A stretch of DNA of 64,000 nt from Halomonas urumqiensis (GCF_003028575.1 NZ_PYUD01000001.1:62001-126000); one strand, 5' to 3'. Positions 47,277 to 58,950 are shown, counted from the stretch's first letter. Translations and numbers: made by a program. The notes: a model not told the origin generated them from the sequence alone.

Positions 47277-48740
47277 TTAAAGGTTCGGCGGAATGATCTG
47301 GAACACATCACTCTCTTCCATGTCGGGCAAGCGGGCATTGAGCTGGTGGAACTGCTGCTGGGTACGATCGACGTAGGTCAGTATCTCGTGATAGCGGCGG
47401 ATATTGCGCACGTAGATCACGGGTTCCCCGCCGCGTGCATAGCCGTGACGGGTTTGACTGTGCCACTCGCTCTCCTGGAGCAGTGGCAGCGACTCGCGTA
47501 CATCGGACCAGAGATTCGGGTTGCCGCCGCGTATCTCGGTGATGTGGCGTGCGTCGTAAAGATGCCCGAGTCCTACATTGTAGGCTGCCATGGCCATGTA
47601 CAAGCGATCTTCTCCAGTTATCGACTCGGGAAGCCGATCCTTTAGGTGACGCAGGTAGCGGGCGCCACCATCGATGCTCTGGGACGGATCCAGCCGGTCA
47701 TCGACACCCAGTTCACCGGCGGTGGGCAAGGTCAGCATCATCAGGCCCCGCACCCCGGTCGGCGAGGTGGCCTCGGGGTCCCAGTGCGATTCCTGATAGC
47801 CAAGCGCCGCCAGCAGCTTCCAGTCGAAGCCCGAATCGCGGGCGGCCTGACGAAACAGCTCGGTATAGTCGGGTAGGCGATGGTGGGCATGCTGGATGAA
47901 GGTGCGGGCCCCGACATACTCCAGGTAGTCGTCGTGGCCGAAGTAGCTCGCCACCAGTTGGTCGAGCTCGCCGCTGCCGAGCATGTCGGCGAGAAAGCGA
48001 TTGGCCTCGTTGAGCAACCCAAGCCCGCCTCCGGACGGTAAGGCCCAGGCCATGGACAGCGGCTTGCCAAGCACGAAGCCCCGCTCCACGCCAGGAAAGA
48101 ACAGCCGATTGAGGCGAAACTGGTGGTCATAGAGCACCGCGGCATCGAGATTGCCATCCTCGACCCGGCGCAACAGTTCGGCGGCTTCGATGCCACTGGC
48201 TTCCTGCCAACTGAGTTCGGGGCGTTCGGCCTGCAGCTCGCGCAGCACGCGGTCTGTGCCGGCACCCCTCAGTGTGCCTATGCTGAGAGACTCGAGATCG
48301 TCCAGTTCCTCCACCGGGGGAAGGCCGCGGCGATAGACCAGCAGTGGCTGCAGCTCGAGGATTGGCCGGCTGAAGATCACCCCGGGGGTATCTGGCTGCA
48401 GTGGCAGGGCCGCGGCGCCCAGGTCGCCTGAGTGGCGCACCGCATCGAGTACCTCGTCGATCTGGTGGTCGGCATCGAGGTTCAGGCCGACCCCAAGATG
48501 GTCGGCGAAACGATGCATCAGCTCGTACTCGAAGCCAGTGGGGCCCTGGCGTCCTTCGTAGTAGGTCATGGGGGCGTTGCGGGTGTGCACGGTGAGGAAT
48601 TCACGTGCCAGCACGCCTTCGAGATGTTCCCCATCGGGTGTGTCGAAGCCGCTGGGTAGCAGGCTCAGCAGCAGCGTGGCGGCCAGGCATGAATAGCCGC
48701 GCCAGTGATGCCGCAGGTGGTCGATGGCGGGTGCAGGCAT
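47277..48740 (-). CDS. mltF: Membrane-bound lytic murein transglycosylase F
   Basis: The 487-aa product has a signal peptide or anchor at residues about 15-30 ([16 protein letters not shown]). An amino-acid-binding-like domain (SBP_bac_3; [36 protein letters not shown]) follows and then an SLT domain. The catalytic Glu lies in [20 protein letters not shown], with [14 protein letters not shown] and [17 protein letters not shown] behind it. It cleaves peptidoglycan to 1,6-anhydro products. It is divergent from purL, as in many gammaproteobacteria, and precedes the GGDEF gene by 9 bp. Confidence 0.94.
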   Translation of the reverse strand: MPAPAIDHLRHHWRGYSCLAATLLLSLLPSGFDTPDGEHLEGVLAREFLTVHTRNAPMTYYEGRQGPTGFEYELMHRFADHLGVGLNLDADHQIDEVLDAVRHSGDLGAAALPLQPDTPGVIFSRPILELQPLLVYRRGLPPVEELDDLESLSIGTLRGAGTDRVLRELQAERPELSWQEASGIEAAELLRRVEDGNLDAAVLYDHQFRLNRLFFPGVERGFVLGKPLSMAWALPSGGGLGLLNEANRFLADMLGSGELDQLVASYFGHDDYLEYVGARTFIQHAHHRLPDYTELFRQAARDSGFDWKLLAALGYQESHWDPEATSPTGVRGLMMLTLPTAGELGVDDRLDPSQSIDGGARYLRHLKDRLPESITGEDRLYMAMAAYNVGLGHLYDARHITEIRGGNPNLWSDVRESLPLLQESEWHSQTRHGYARGGEPVIYVRNIRRYHEILTYVDRTQQQFHQLNARLPDMEESDVFQIIPPNL

Positions 48741-48909
48741 TCGTCGAGAGCAAGGCAGGATGGCATCACACCATAAGCCAGTTGGCGGTGGGCTGTCATC
48801 CGTGCGATTTCTCGCCTCGATTTCTTCCGCCCCAGGCTTTCCAGTATCATGTGCCCTCGTTGCCGCTGGCCGCGGCCCCCGAACTTTCCTGCTTCAGAGG
48901 TTCCAAGAC

Positions 48910-51900
48910 ATGCTCGAACTGCGAGGCGCGCCCGCCCTATCCGCCTTCCGTCATGACAAGCTATTGGCCGAGCTGCGCGACTCCGTTGCCGACATCGACT
49001 CCCTGCATGCCCATTTCGTGCATTTCATCGACCATGACGGTGAGCTGTCCGACGACGACCTGTCGGTGCTGAAGCAGTTGCTGGATTATGGCGCAAGAGA
49101 CGAGGCGAGCGGTGCGCAGACGGCCATGCCTCGGGAAGGCCAGCTGTTCCTGGTGGTGCCGCGCATCGGCACCCAGTCGCCGTGGTCTTCCAAGGCCACC
49201 GATATCGCCCATAACTGCGGCCTGGCCGGCATTCGTCGTATCGAACGGGGCATCGCCTATCGGGTCAAGCTCAAGGGGATGCTCTCCGAGAAAGCCTTCA
49301 AGCGCATCATTGCCGGCCTGCATGATCGCATGACCGAGACGGTACTTGCCGACGCCTCCGACGCGGCCAGGCTGTTCGCCCACCACGCACCGGCACCGCT
49401 CGGCAGCGTCGATATCCTCGAGGGTGGCCGCGAGGCGCTCGCCACCGCCAATGTCGAACTGGGCCTGGCGCTGGCCGACGACGAGATCGACTACCTGCTC
49501 GAGGCCTTCCAGGGGTTGGGGCGCAACCCGACGGACGTCGAGCTGATGATGTTCGCCCAGGCCAACTCCGAGCACTGCCGCCACAAGATCTTCAATGCCG
49601 ACTGGGTGATCGATGGCGAGGCGCAGACGCATTCGCTGTTCAAGATGATCAAGAACACCTACCAGGCGTCGCCCGGAGGCATTCTTTCCGCCTACAGCGA
49701 CAACGCGGCGGTGATCGAGGGCAGCGAGGCCGGGCGTTTCTTCCCCACGCCGTTGACCGGCAAGGCGGACGAGAAGGCGGTGTACGGCACGTCTCAAGAA
49801 CCGATCCAGATCCTTATGAAGGTGGAGACACATAACCACCCCACGGCGATTGCCCCTCATCCCGGCGCGGCCACCGGTGCGGGTGGCGAGATTCGCGATG
49901 AGGGAGCCACGGGTATCGGCGGCAAGCCCAAGGCTGGCCTGACCGGCTTCAGCGTCTCCAACCTGCGCATTCCCGAGTTCGTGCAGCCCTGGGAGGCCTT
50001 CGACTATGGCAAGCCCGAGCGTATGCAGTCGGCGCTGGCCATCATGCTCGAGGGGCCGATCGGTGGGGCGGCGTTCAACAATGAATTCGGCCGGCCCAAC
50101 CTGGCCGGCTATTTCCGCACCTATGAGCAGGATGCGCTCGGGGCCAACGGCATCGAGCGGCGTGGCTTCCACAAGCCCATCATGCTCGCCGGCGGATATG
50201 GCAATATCCGCGACGGCCACGTGCAGAAAGGCGTGATTCCGGTGGGCGGCAAGCTGATCGTGATGGGTGGGCCGGCGATGTTGATCGGGCTGGGCGGCGG
50301 GGCGGCCTCGAGCATGGCGTCAGGTGTCTCGAGTGCCGATCTGGACTTCGCTTCCGTGCAGCGCGATAACCCCGAGATCGAGCGTCGCGCCCAGGAGGTC
50401 ATCGACCGTTGTTGGGCGATGGGCGAGGCCAACCCGATCCGCTTTTTCCATGATGTCGGCGCTGGGGGCCTGTCCAACGCCCTGCCGGAACTGGTCAAGG
50501 ATGGCGAGCGCGGCGGGCGCTTCGACCTGCGTGCGGTGCCCAATGCCGAACCCGGCATGAGCCCGCTGGAAATCTGGTGCAACGAGGCTCAGGAGCGCTA
50601 CGTGCTGGCGGTGGCGCCTGAGGATCTCGACACCTTCGAGGCTTTGTGTCGGCGCGAGCGCTGCCCCTACGCGGTGGTCGGCGAAGCCACCGAAGCCCAT
50701 CATCTCGAAGTGCGCGATGGCCACTTCGAGGCTCAGTCCATCAACACCAGGCCGGTCGACCTGCCGATGAGCGTGCTGTTCGGCAAGCCACCCAGGATGC
50801 AGCGTGAGTTCGAGCGCCAGGACAACGTGCTGTCCGGGATGATGCTCGATAATCTCGATCTGCGTGAGGCCATGGAGCGGGTGCTGCGCCTGCCCACCGT
50901 CGCCTCCAAGAGTTTTCTGATCACCATCGGTGACCGCTCGATCACCGGTCAGGTGGCCCGTGACCAGATGGTAGGGCCCTGGCAGGTGCCGGTGGCCGAT
51001 GTGGCCGTGACGACAGCGAGCTTCGACACCCATGCCGGTGAAGCCATGGCCATGGGTGAGCGCCCGCCGGTGGCGCTGATCGACCCGGCGGCCAGCGCCA
51101 GGCTCGCCGTGGCCGAGGCCATCACCAACCTGGCGGCGGCGTCCATCGACAAGCTCGAGAACATCAAGCTTTCCGCCAACTGGATGAGTGCCGCCGACCA
51201 TCCCGGCGAGAACCAGGCGTTGTACGACGCCGTTCATGCCGTTGGCATGGAATTGTGCCCGGCGCTGGGTGTGGCCATTCCGGTGGGCAAGGATTCGATG
51301 TCGATGCGCACTTCCTGGCAGGCGAACAACGCCGATGGCACCAAGACAGAAGACAAGAGCGTCACCTCGCCGCTGTCGCTGGTGATCACCGGCTTCGCTC
51401 CGGTGCGTGATGCCATGCGCACCCTGACACCCGAGATCAATCTCGAACAGGATGAATCGGATCTGATTCTGATCGACCTGGGAGCCGGCCATAACCGCCT
51501 GGGGGGCTCGGCGCTGGCGCAGGTCTATGGCCAGGTCGGCAATGCGTGCCCGGATCTCGACGACCCCGAGGACCTCAAGGCTTTCTTCGCGGTCATCCAG
51601 GGGCTGAATGCCGAAGGCAAGCTCTTGGCCTATCACGACCGCAGCGATGGCGGCCTGCTGGTGACGCTGCTGGAGATGGCGTTTGCCGCCCACGCGGGCC
51701 TCGAGATCAAGCTCGACTGGCTGGTGGACGAGCCCGCCGAGGCGGTGGACGCGCTGTTCGCCGAAGAGCTTGGGGCGGTGATCCAGGTCAATCGCCTGCA
51801 CACCGAAGAGGTGCTGGCGCAGTTCGCCGCCGCCGGGATCGAGACATGCGGGGTCATCGCCCGCCCGCGCTACGACGACCAGGTGCGTGTCACCCTGTTC

Positions 51901-52878
51901 GAAGAGCCGCTGCTCGAAACCACCCGGCTACTGGCCCAACGCACCTGGGCCGAGACCAGCTACCGACTGCAGGCGCTGCGCGACAACCCCGAGTGCGCCA
52001 AGAGCGAATTCGACAACCTGCTGGATGATCGCGACCCGGGGCTTTCGGCGACGCCGACCTTCGATGTCGACGAGGATATCGCCGCCCCCTTCATCCACCA
52101 GGCACGCCCGGCGGTGGCGGTGCTGCGTGAGCAGGGCGTGAATGGCCAGCTGGAAATGGCCTGGGCCTTCGATCGTGCCGGTTTCGAGGCGGTCGACGTA
52201 CACATGAGCGATATCCTCGAAGGCCGGGTAACGCTGGATGCCTTCAAGGGTCTGGTGGCCTGCGGTGGCTTCTCCTATGGCGACGTACTGGGCGCCGGCG
52301 GGGGTTGGGCAAAATCAGTGTTGTTCAATACGCGGGCTCGCGAGCAGTTCGAGGCGTTCTTCACCCGTGAAGACAGCTTTTCGCTTGGCGTGTGCAACGG
52401 TTGCCAGATGCTCGCCCAGTTGCGTGAGCTGATCCCCGGTACCGCCGACTGGCCGCGCTTCGTGCGCAATGAATCCGAGCAGTTCGAAGCGCGCGTGGCC
52501 ATGGTACAGGTCGAGGAAAGCCCGTCGATCCTGCTCTCGGGCATGCAAGGTTCGCGGCTGCCGATCGCCGTGGCCCACGGCGAGGGGCGCGCCGAGTTCC
52601 GCGACAGTGGTCATCTTCGCAGCATGCAGGGTAGTGGCCAGATCGCCCTGCGCTACGTGGACAACCATGGCCAGGTCACCACCCGTTACCCGGCCAATCC
52701 CAATGGCTCCCCCTCCGGCATTACCGGCCTGACGACCCCGGATGGCCGGGTAACGATCATGATGCCGCACCCCGAGCGTGTGGTGCGTGCGGTGACCAAC
52801 TCCTGGCGTCCCGCCGAATGGCAGCGTGATGGGGCCTGGCTGCGGTTGTTCCGCAATGCGCGGGTGTGGCTGGGTTGA
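48910..52878 (+). CDS. purL: Phosphoribosylformylglycinamidine synthase
   Basis: The 1322-aa single-chain enzyme catalyses the fourth step of purine synthesis, from FGAR to FGAM with glutamine and ATP. ATG 48910 gives [20 protein letters not shown]; the longer frame from 48724 overlaps mltF antisense. The FGAM synthase domain shows [40 protein letters not shown] and ETHNHPT-type ATP sites. The C-terminal glutaminase has [11 protein letters not shown] with the nucleophile and [10 protein letters not shown] with His-Glu. Length agrees with E. coli PurL (1295). Confidence 0.98.
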   Translation: MLELRGAPALSAFRHDKLLAELRDSVADIDSLHAHFVHFIDHDGELSDDDLSVLKQLLDYGARDEASGAQTAMPREGQLFLVVPRIGTQSPWSSKATDIAHNCGLAGIRRIERGIAYRVKLKGMLSEKAFKRIIAGLHDRMTETVLADASDAARLFAHHAPAPLGSVDILEGGREALATANVELGLALADDEIDYLLEAFQGLGRNPTDVELMMFAQANSEHCRHKIFNADWVIDGEAQTHSLFKMIKNTYQASPGGILSAYSDNAAVIEGSEAGRFFPTPLTGKADEKAVYGTSQEPIQILMKVETHNHPTAIAPHPGAATGAGGEIRDEGATGIGGKPKAGLTGFSVSNLRIPEFVQPWEAFDYGKPERMQSALAIMLEGPIGGAAFNNEFGRPNLAGYFRTYEQDALGANGIERRGFHKPIMLAGGYGNIRDGHVQKGVIPVGGKLIVMGGPAMLIGLGGGAASSMASGVSSADLDFASVQRDNPEIERRAQEVIDRCWAMGEANPIRFFHDVGAGGLSNALPELVKDGERGGRFDLRAVPNAEPGMSPLEIWCNEAQERYVLAVAPEDLDTFEALCRRERCPYAVVGEATEAHHLEVRDGHFEAQSINTRPVDLPMSVLFGKPPRMQREFERQDNVLSGMMLDNLDLREAMERVLRLPTVASKSFLITIGDRSITGQVARDQMVGPWQVPVADVAVTTASFDTHAGEAMAMGERPPVALIDPAASARLAVAEAITNLAAASIDKLENIKLSANWMSAADHPGENQALYDAVHAVGMELCPALGVAIPVGKDSMSMRTSWQANNADGTKTEDKSVTSPLSLVITGFAPVRDAMRTLTPEINLEQDESDLILIDLGAGHNRLGGSALAQVYGQVGNACPDLDDPEDLKAFFAVIQGLNAEGKLLAYHDRSDGGLLVTLLEMAFAAHAGLEIKLDWLVDEPAEAVDALFAEELGAVIQVNRLHTEEVLAQFAAAGIETCGVIARPRYDDQVRVTLFEEPLLETTRLLAQRTWAETSYRLQALRDNPECAKSEFDNLLDDRDPGLSATPTFDVDEDIAAPFIHQARPAVAVLREQGVNGQLEMAWAFDRAGFEAVDVHMSDILEGRVTLDAFKGLVACGGFSYGDVLGAGGGWAKSVLFNTRAREQFEAFFTREDSFSLGVCNGCQMLAQLRELIPGTADWPRFVRNESEQFEARVAMVQVEESPSILLSGMQGSRLPIAVAHGEGRAEFRDSGHLRSMQGSGQIALRYVDNHGQVTTRYPANPNGSPSGITGLTTPDGRVTIMMPHPERVVRAVTNSWRPAEWQRDGAWLRLFRNARVWLG

Positions 52879-52895
52879 TCGGCATCCGCTACCAA

Positions 52896-52929
52896 CACGA
52901 CAAGGCGGCCAAAAGGCCGCCTTGTCGTG
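52896..52929. terminator. Strong hairpin after purL
   Basis: CACGACAAGGCGGCC (52896-52910) and GGCCGCCTTGTCGTG (52915-52929) form a perfect 15-bp stem with an AAAA loop. It lies 17 bp beyond purL and between convergent genes. No U-tract follows, so it may act bidirectionally or protect 3' ends. Confidence 0.65.
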
Positions 52930-52982
52930 GTGAATGCTGAGGTTCGGGGGCGCAGTCCGATGGCGTCGCGTCCCGCTGCTGG

Positions 52983-53507
52983 TCAGGCGGAGCTTGCTTC
53001 GCGCTGACGTTCCGCGAAGTTGTCGAGATAGTCCACGAGAACCGCATGCTCGGTACGCTTCTGCTTGATGATGGCCGACAGCACTGGCGTCAGGGCCGGC
53101 ATGGCGCTGGCTTCCATCAGGTTGTCGTAGAAGTGCAGGGAGAAGGCGGCCTTGTCGATGGCGTGGTTTAGCTCATCGCACGCCATACGCGGGTCGTTGA
53201 TGAAGAAGTGCTGGTTGACCAGGCGTGCGGTTCGTTGACGGTTTGCCTGGTGGGTGTGGGACGAAGGGCGCGAGGCGCGAGGGGGCAGGCCGAATTCCTT
53301 GGTGACCCACTCGAGGGTTTCGAGGCGCATTTCGCACTGGATGCCGAGCGATGCCATCAGGCGGCTCACGGCGGTGTCGTAGGTCAGGAAACTGAAGGCC
53401 AGCTGGCGGTAGCGAGCCAGTTCGTCGCGTTCGTGTGTGTCGGCGAGGCTGAGAAGCTTGTCGAGTACCAGTACGAGCCTGGCGAGACTGGGGGTGGTGG
53501 TCGGCAC
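52983..53507 (-). CDS. Hypothetical helical protein of 174 aa
   Basis: GTG 53507 is chosen because AGGAGG lies 8 bases upstream; the longer frame to 53684 is unlikely. The product is helical without signal peptide: ARLVLVLDKLLSLADTHERD, ELARYRQLAFSFLTYDTAVS, LNHAIDKAAFSLHFYDNLME, LSAIIKQKRTEHAVLVDYLD. The spacing of helices recalls a four-helix bundle, but the metal-binding Glu/His pattern of ferritins is not seen. Family and role are unknown to me. Confidence 0.7.
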   Translation of the reverse strand: MPTTTPSLARLVLVLDKLLSLADTHERDELARYRQLAFSFLTYDTAVSRLMASLGIQCEMRLETLEWVTKEFGLPPRASRPSSHTHQANRQRTARLVNQHFFINDPRMACDELNHAIDKAAFSLHFYDNLMEASAMPALTPVLSAIIKQKRTEHAVLVDYLDNFAERQREASSA

Positions 53508-53895
53508 GGCAATGTCCTCCTGTAGGCGAAACCGGTGTGGAGCAGGAAGAAGCATTCGAGGGTGGCGGGGTAGCAGGTGAATACGTGCTGCCGAGCCAGG
53601 GCCAGCGAAGCCTTGCGGGCGGATGTGATGACGGTGGTGGCCATCCCGATGGTCGTGAATCGCCGGGGCTGTCGTACGATCCAACGCCCGGGACGTACCA
53701 TGGTGTGCGTCAGAGGTTGGTGACTAATGACTATAGTCTGGCCAGGTGAGATGCGCGTAACTCTCGGAAAAAGAACAGTGTTTTTTAAATGATGCTCATG
53801 TCCCCCATGCGACTGGCAAGCCTGAGGATGACCAGCAACCGACTGATCATCAACGAGTTGGCCACTCATCACTGGTTGCCCGGCAGGCGAGCCCG
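53508..53895. other. Divergent intergenic region between the hypothetical gene and radD
   Basis: The 388 bp carry the promoters of both divergent genes. A palindrome GACTATAGTC at about 53731-53740 contains a TATAGT on both strands. Frames up to 160 codons cross the region but have no ribosome-binding site or recognisable pattern. No repeat was identified. Confidence 0.4.
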
Positions 53896-55707
53896 ATGAA
53901 TGCTCACGCTGGCGGAGTAAGCCTGCGCCCCTACCAGGCAGAGGCGGTGGCGCGTGTCGTCACCCACTTCCGGGCATCCAGCGAGCCCGCTGTGGTGGTA
54001 TTGCCCACCGGCAGCGGAAAATCGCTGGTGATCGCCGAGCTGGCGAGGCTGGCTCGCGGACGCGTGCTGGTGCTGGCTCATGTTCGCGAACTGGTCGAAC
54101 AGAACCATGCCAAGTATCTGGACTACGGGCTTGATGCCGATATTTTCAGTGCTGGCCTGGGTCGCAAGGAAGCCGGCCGCCAGGTGGTGTTCGGCTCGGT
54201 GCAGTCGGTGGTTAGAAACCTCGCGGCATTCGGCGGGGCCGATGCCACGCAGCGCCCCTTCACGCTGCTGGTGATCGACGAGTGTCATCGGGTATCGCTG
54301 GACGAGGACTCGAGCTATCGGCAGGTCATCGAGCGGCTGCGCGCCACGAATCCGCACCTCAAGATCCTCGGCCTCACGGCCACTCCCTACCGGCTTGGTC
54401 AGGGCTTCGTCTATCACCGCCACCATCACGGCATGGTGCGTGGTGATGAGGCGTGCTTCTTTCGGGATTGCGTGTTCGAACAACCGCTGCGGCTGATGGT
54501 CAAGCAGGGCTACCTGGCGCCACCTCGCCGGGTGGATGCGGCGGTAGCGCGCTATGACTTTTCGCGGCTCACCCCCTCTGCCAGTGGCGTGTTTCAGGAG
54601 GCCGAGCTCAACCGCTTGGTGGCGGGGCACCGTGCCACGCCAGGCATCATCGCTGAAGTGATCGAGCACGCCGAGGGGCGCCAGGGGGTGATGGTCTTCG
54701 CCGCCAGTGTGGTGCATGCCGAGGAGATCATGGGTTATCTGCCGGCGGGGCAAGCGGCGCTCATCACCGGCGCTACCCCCGGGCATGAGCGCGATGCCGT
54801 GATCGGCGCTTTCAAGGCGCGCCACCTCAAGTACCTGGTCAACGTGGCGGTACTCACCACCGGCTTCGACGCCCCGCATGTGGACCTGATCGCGATTCTC
54901 AGGCCCACCGAGTCGGTGGGCCTGTATCAGCAGATCGTCGGGCGCGGGCTGCGCCTTTCGCCCGGCAAGACCGACTGCCTGATCCTCGACTATGCCGGTA
55001 ACCCCTGGGACCTGTTCGCCCCCGAGGTCGGTGCGCCGAAACCGGCGGGGGACACCGAGCCGGTGCAGGTGGCGTGCCCGGAATGCGGGCACGCCAACCT
55101 GTTCTGGGGACGCCGCGACGGTGAGCTGGTCATCGAACACTTCGGCAGGCGCTGCCAGGGTCTGGTGGATACCTCAACGGGAGAGCCCGCCCTGCCCGGC
55201 GAAGGGGGTGCTGTGCAACAGTGCGACTTTCGCTACCGCTTCAAGGTGTGTGGCGATTGCGGTGCCGAGAACGACATTGCCGCGCGCCGCTGTCATGGCT
55301 GCCAGGCGCTGCTGGTGGATGCCGACGACAAGCTCAAGGAGGCGCTGCGCCTGCGCGATGCCCGGGTGCTGCGCGTCGCCGGCATGCAACTGGAGAGCAC
55401 CACCAATGCACGGGGCCTTCCACGCCTGAAGGTGACCTATCACGACGAAGATGGCGCGTCGCTCATCGAATGGTTCGCGCTGGAGACTCCCGCTCAGCGG
55501 GGAGCCTTCGCGGCGGTCTTTCTGCGTGACCACTTGCGTGCGCCCGGTAGCGCGTTTCGCCCGACCGCCCCCGGTGAGGTGGTCGATGAACAGAAGCGCC
55601 TGCGTGCCCCGGACTTCGTGATCGGGCGCAAGGTCGGGCGCCACTGGCAGGTGCGCGAAAAGGTGTTCGATTACGCCGGGCGTTACCGCAAGGCCTATGA
55701 AGTATGA
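53896..55707 (+). CDS. radD: DEAD/DEAH-box DNA repair helicase RadD
   Basis: The 603-aa product has superfamily-2 motifs: [39 protein letters not shown] (Walker A), [18 protein letters not shown] (DECH), [17 protein letters not shown] and [20 protein letters not shown] with [17 protein letters not shown] Cys-rich zinc region follows ([31 protein letters not shown]). This is the RadD/YejH layout (586 aa in E. coli), which accelerates RecA-mediated strand exchange and aids double-strand break repair. It stands alone. Confidence 0.92.
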   Translation: MNAHAGGVSLRPYQAEAVARVVTHFRASSEPAVVVLPTGSGKSLVIAELARLARGRVLVLAHVRELVEQNHAKYLDYGLDADIFSAGLGRKEAGRQVVFGSVQSVVRNLAAFGGADATQRPFTLLVIDECHRVSLDEDSSYRQVIERLRATNPHLKILGLTATPYRLGQGFVYHRHHHGMVRGDEACFFRDCVFEQPLRLMVKQGYLAPPRRVDAAVARYDFSRLTPSASGVFQEAELNRLVAGHRATPGIIAEVIEHAEGRQGVMVFAASVVHAEEIMGYLPAGQAALITGATPGHERDAVIGAFKARHLKYLVNVAVLTTGFDAPHVDLIAILRPTESVGLYQQIVGRGLRLSPGKTDCLILDYAGNPWDLFAPEVGAPKPAGDTEPVQVACPECGHANLFWGRRDGELVIEHFGRRCQGLVDTSTGEPALPGEGGAVQQCDFRYRFKVCGDCGAENDIAARRCHGCQALLVDADDKLKEALRLRDARVLRVAGMQLESTTNARGLPRLKVTYHDEDGASLIEWFALETPAQRGAFAAVFLRDHLRAPGSAFRPTAPGEVVDEQKRLRAPDFVIGRKVGRHWQVREKVFDYAGRYRKAYEV

Positions 55708-55756
55708 TAGGGGAAGGCGTTGGCAGCGTGAGTGCGGGGCGCCGGGGACGGGCCGG

Positions 55757-55856
55757 AAGGGAGGTCCGAGGACCAGGGAAGGCCGAGGTAGCGTCCAGGG
55801 AGGGATTCATAGCGCCTCCCTGCAGGCCTGTCGCCGGGAAAGCCCCGAGCGCTACC
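55757..55856. repeat. Intergenic palindromic element between radD and scpA
   Basis: AGGGAGG (55797-55803) pairs with CCTCCCT (55815-55821) around an ATTCATAGCG-containing loop. GGTAGCG (55787-55793) pairs with CGCTACC (55850-55856) around that. The sequence resembles dispersed REP-like intergenic elements that I recall from Halomonas. A short direct repeat CAGTAGGCCGG follows at about 55856-55878. No ORF is present between the two genes. Confidence 0.45.
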
Positions 55857-55961
55857 AGTAGGCCGGCAGTAGGCCGGCAAGGAGAATGTCAGCGCTGTCT
55901 CCGGCGCTGCGCTCTTGCTAGACTGCCCTGTTGATCCAGCGTCCCCGGAGAGGCACGCCGC

Positions 55962-56897
55962 GTGAGCGCTATCCCCGACAACGTCAGCCCCGACACCGTC
56001 AGTCCCGAGCAGCCAGCCGCCGCGGCCCAGCAGGCCGAGGCGCTTGGTCGACTCTTCGACGAGCCGATTACCCAGCTTCCGGAAGACTTGTACATTCCGC
56101 CCGAGGCGCTGAGAGTGTTCCTCGAGGCCTTTGAGGGGCCATTGGACCTGTTGCTTTACCTGATTCGTCGCCAGAATCTCGATATCCTGGCGATCGATGT
56201 CGCCGCCATCACTCGCCAGTACATCGAGTACGTGGAGTTGATGAAGGCGCTGGAGATCGAGCTGGCTGGTGAGTACCTGCTGATGGCGGCCATGCTGGCC
56301 GAGATCAAGTCGCGTACGCTGTTGCCGCGCCCCCCGAAAGAGGGCAGCGACGACCAGGAGGAAGACCCGCGGGCCGAGTTGATCCGCCGGTTGCAGGAGT
56401 ACGAGCGTTTGAAGAATGCCGCCGAGGCATTGGCCGAGCTGCCGCGGCTGGGGCGCGACTGGTTTCCGGCGAAGGCCGCGTTGCCGCCGCTGGAATCCCG
56501 GGTGATCCACCCCGATGTCCAGCTCGACGAGCTGCTCGGTGCCCTGGCCGGTATCCTGCGACGTGCCGAGCTCAACCAGACGCACCAGATCAGCCGCGAG
56601 GTGCTGTCGACCCGCGAGCGCATGATGTCGATCATGGCGCGCTTGAACCATGAGCACTTCACGTCCTTCGAATCGCTGTTTACCTTCGAGGAGGGGCGAG
56701 CCGGGGTGATCGTGACCTTCATGGCGATTCTCGAGCTTGCCAAGGAGGCGATGATCGAGATCGTGCAGAATGCCCCGCTCTCGCCGATTCATGTGCGGGC
56801 GCGGGTGGCGTGTGAGGATGAAGAGGAAGACGTCTTCGCCGACGAGGGCGAAAGCGCCTTCGAGGATGATCACGGGGGAGGTGAGGCGAGCCGATGA
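55962..56897 (+). CDS. scpA: Segregation and condensation protein A
   Basis: The 311-aa product is called from GTG 55962 behind GGAGAGG. It is the kleisin subunit that joins two SMC heads. Family segments are LRVFLEAFEGPLDLLLYLIR at about 50, NLDILAIDVAAITRQYIEYV, ELAGEYLLMAAMLAEIKSRT with LLPRP, and YERLKNAAEAL. The C-terminal winged helix contains FESLFTFEEGRAGVIVTFMA and ILELAKEAMIEIVQ. An acidic tail follows. It overlaps scpB by 4 bases, so stoichiometry is probably translationally controlled. The smc gene is not in the window. Confidence 0.95.
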   Translation: MSAIPDNVSPDTVSPEQPAAAAQQAEALGRLFDEPITQLPEDLYIPPEALRVFLEAFEGPLDLLLYLIRRQNLDILAIDVAAITRQYIEYVELMKALEIELAGEYLLMAAMLAEIKSRTLLPRPPKEGSDDQEEDPRAELIRRLQEYERLKNAAEALAELPRLGRDWFPAKAALPPLESRVIHPDVQLDELLGALAGILRRAELNQTHQISREVLSTRERMMSIMARLNHEHFTSFESLFTFEEGRAGVIVTFMAILELAKEAMIEIVQNAPLSPIHVRARVACEDEEEDVFADEGESAFEDDHGGGEASR

Positions 56898-57763
56898 CCG
56901 CCATGGAGTTTCCCGAAGCGCTGGACGAGATCCTCGAGGCGGCCCTGTTGGCCGCCGGCGAGCCGCTTGGCCTGGATCGGCTCGAGGGGTTGTTCAGTGA
57001 GCACGAGCGGCCGCCCAGGCGAGCGCTTCGCGAAGCCCTTGGCCGGTTGGGCGTGCGCCATGAGCGCGGTGCCCTGGAACTGCTCGAGACGGCGTCGGGC
57101 TACCAGCTGCGTATCCGCCCGAGGCTCTCGGCCTGGGTGTCGCGGCTGTGGGACGAGCGCCCGCAACGCTATTCGCGTGCTCTTCTCGAGACCCTGGCGT
57201 TGATTGCCTATCGCCAGCCGGTAACGCGTGGCGACATCGAGGAGGTACGCGGTGTCACGGTCAGTGGCTCGATCATGCGGACCCTGCTCGAGCGTGGCTG
57301 GATTCGGGTGGTGGGCCATCGCGACGTACCGGGACGGCCGGCGGTGTATGCCACCACGCGCAGCTTTCTCGATGATTTCGGCCTGAAAACGCTCGATGAA
57401 CTGCCGCCCATGCATGAGCTCAAGTCATTCGACGAGCCAGCGTTCGACGACGAAGGCCCGCCACCGCCGCAGGAGGCCCTGCTGGCCCAGGCGGATGAAC
57501 CGCAAGACGAGGACGATGCTCGGCAGCCAGACACCGAGACATCCACCGACACGCCAGTGCACGAAGGGCCTGATGAGACCTTCGCGCATGGCGACACGAC
57601 GGCCGGGACGGCCGACGATGAACACGCCGGGACGGCGTCAGAGCGGACAGCGCTGAGTTTTGCCGATCTTGAGGCCAGGCTGTCCGAACGCGCCCGGGGC
57701 CGCGTCGATGATGACGCTGCACCGGGGGCGGAATCCACATCCAGCGAGAACGATGACCGATGA
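56894..57763 (+). CDS. scpB: Segregation and condensation protein B with long acidic tail
   Basis: The 289-aa product starts at ATG 56894 in the scpA stop. The paired winged helices are at about 1-175: [60 protein letters not shown] and [20 protein letters not shown] with the conserved GRP. Residues from about 190 on are a low-complexity Asp/Glu/Thr/Ala tail of roughly 100 residues, much longer than in most ScpB, in line with acidic halophile proteins. It overlaps rluB by 4 bases. Confidence 0.94.
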   Translation: MTAMEFPEALDEILEAALLAAGEPLGLDRLEGLFSEHERPPRRALREALGRLGVRHERGALELLETASGYQLRIRPRLSAWVSRLWDERPQRYSRALLETLALIAYRQPVTRGDIEEVRGVTVSGSIMRTLLERGWIRVVGHRDVPGRPAVYATTRSFLDDFGLKTLDELPPMHELKSFDEPAFDDEGPPPPQEALLAQADEPQDEDDARQPDTETSTDTPVHEGPDETFAHGDTTAGTADDEHAGTASERTALSFADLEARLSERARGRVDDDAAPGAESTSSENDDR

Positions 57764-58611
57764 GCAACACCAGCGAAAAACTGCAGAAAGTCCTGGCGCG
57801 GGCCGGGCTTGGCTCACGCCGCGAGATGGAAACGGCCATCGCCGATGGGCGGGTCAAGGTCAATGGTAATGTCGCGACCCTGGGCGATCGCATCGAGATG
57901 CGCGACAAGGTGCTCTTCGATAGCCGCCCGGTGACTCTGCGCGGTGCCGATGAAGTGCCGCGGCGGGTGATCATGTACAACAAGCCCGAGGGCGAGCTGT
58001 GCACCCGCAAGGACCCGGAAGGGCGACGCACCGTGTTCGACCGATTGCCACGCCTCAAGGGGGAGCGCTGGATCGCCATCGGGCGTCTCGATATCAATAC
58101 CAGCGGCCTGCTGCTGTTCACCACCGACGGGGAGCTGGCCAACCGGCTGATGCATCCCTCCACGCAGGTCGAGCGCGAATACGCCGTTCGGGTGATGGGC
58201 GAGGTCAAGAAAGAGCAGATTGTCGCCATGGTAGAAGGGGTGATGCTGGAGGACGGCCCGGCTCGCTTCACCGACGTTCAGGAATTCGGTGGCGAGGGCA
58301 TCAACACCTGGTTCCATGTGGTGATCATGGAGGGGCGCAATCGCGAGGTGCGCCGCTTGTGGGAATCCCAGGGGTTGACCGTCAGCCGCCTGAAGCGGGT
58401 GCGTTACGGCAATATCTTTCTCGACAAGCGCGCCAAGGCCGGCGAGTGGGTGGAACTGACTCAGGATGAAGTCGACGATCTGGCGGAGTCGGCGGGGCTG
58501 CCCGCGCGCAAGGTGCCTGAGTTGACGCCGGACGAGAAGAACCGCTGGAGCCGCGACAAGCACAAGCGCCGGCCGGTTCAGGCGATGCGCAAGCCCAAGG
58601 AACGTCGCTAG
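57760..58611 (+). CDS. rluB: 23S rRNA pseudouridine-2605 synthase
   Basis: The 283-aa product starts at ATG 57760 overlapping scpB. An S4 domain ([36 protein letters not shown]) is followed by the RsuA-type catalytic domain with [20 protein letters not shown], whose Asp is the nucleophile. [20 protein letters not shown] and [12 protein letters not shown] are family-typical. The basic tail ([20 protein letters not shown]) fits RluB, which modifies helix 89-90 of 23S rRNA. The scpA-scpB-rluB order is conserved in gammaproteobacteria. Confidence 0.95.
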   Translation: MSNTSEKLQKVLARAGLGSRREMETAIADGRVKVNGNVATLGDRIEMRDKVLFDSRPVTLRGADEVPRRVIMYNKPEGELCTRKDPEGRRTVFDRLPRLKGERWIAIGRLDINTSGLLLFTTDGELANRLMHPSTQVEREYAVRVMGEVKKEQIVAMVEGVMLEDGPARFTDVQEFGGEGINTWFHVVIMEGRNREVRRLWESQGLTVSRLKRVRYGNIFLDKRAKAGEWVELTQDEVDDLAESAGLPARKVPELTPDEKNRWSRDKHKRRPVQAMRKPKERR

Positions 58612-58673
58612 TTCCATGCCTGCCATCCGGGGCCGGGATGCACCGGGTGTTACGACAAAAGGCAAAAAAATCC

Positions 58674-58702
58674 TTGCCACACGGGGGTATGGTCAGTACT
58701 AT
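58674..58702 (+). promoter_or_regulatory. Promoter of the tRNA-Lys pair
   Basis: TTGCCA (58674-58679) and TACTAT (58697-58702) lie 17 bp apart, and a GC-rich CTGCCCCC discriminator follows, as in stringently controlled stable-RNA promoters. The first tRNA begins 17 bases downstream of the -10. Confidence 0.75.
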
Positions 58703-58718
58703 CTGCCCCCGTTCGGAA

Positions 58719-58794
58719 GGGTCGTTAGCTCAGTTGGTAGAGCAGTTGGCTTTTAACCAATTGGTCGTAGGTTCGAATCCTACACGACCCACCA
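58719..58794 (+). tRNA. tRNA-Lys (anticodon TTT), first copy
   Basis: A complete 76-nt cloverleaf with encoded CCA: acceptor GGGTCGT/ACGACCC, D-arm GCTC/GAGC, anticodon loop CTTTTAA with TTT, and T-loop TTCGAAT. It is identical in sequence to the second copy 30 bp downstream. Confidence 0.97.
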
Positions 58795-58824
58795 TCCGAA
58801 CCTGCATGCTTGCTTGCAAGCACC

Positions 58825-58900
58825 GGGTCGTTAGCTCAGTTGGTAGAGCAGTTGGCTTTTAACCAATTGGTCGTAGGTTCGAATCCTACACGACCCACCA
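58825..58900 (+). tRNA. tRNA-Lys (anticodon TTT), second identical copy
   Basis: The same 76-nt sequence as 58719-58794, with CCA. The 30-bp spacer contains the palindrome TGCTTGCAAGCA, possibly a processing hairpin. Both copies should come from one primary transcript. Confidence 0.97.
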
Positions 58901-58910
58901 GCTTACTAAC

Positions 58911-58950
58911 GAAGCGCCCTCGTCCAGGACGAGGGCGCTTCGTTTTATTA
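58911..58950 (+). terminator. Terminator of the tRNA-Lys operon
   Basis: GAAGCGCCCTCGTCC (58911-58925) and GGACGAGGGCGCTTC (58927-58941) form a long perfect stem followed by GTTTTATTA. Confidence 0.9.

Noticed and set aside
53384..53872. Possible gene upstream of the 174-aa hypothetical gene
   Set aside because: The frame overlaps the hypothetical gene's ribosome-binding site and start, shows no good start of its own, and its sequence is not protein-like beyond short stretches.
53869..55140. 423-codon open frame antisense to radD
   Set aside because: radD carries complete helicase motifs on the plus strand; the antisense frame has no recognisable pattern.
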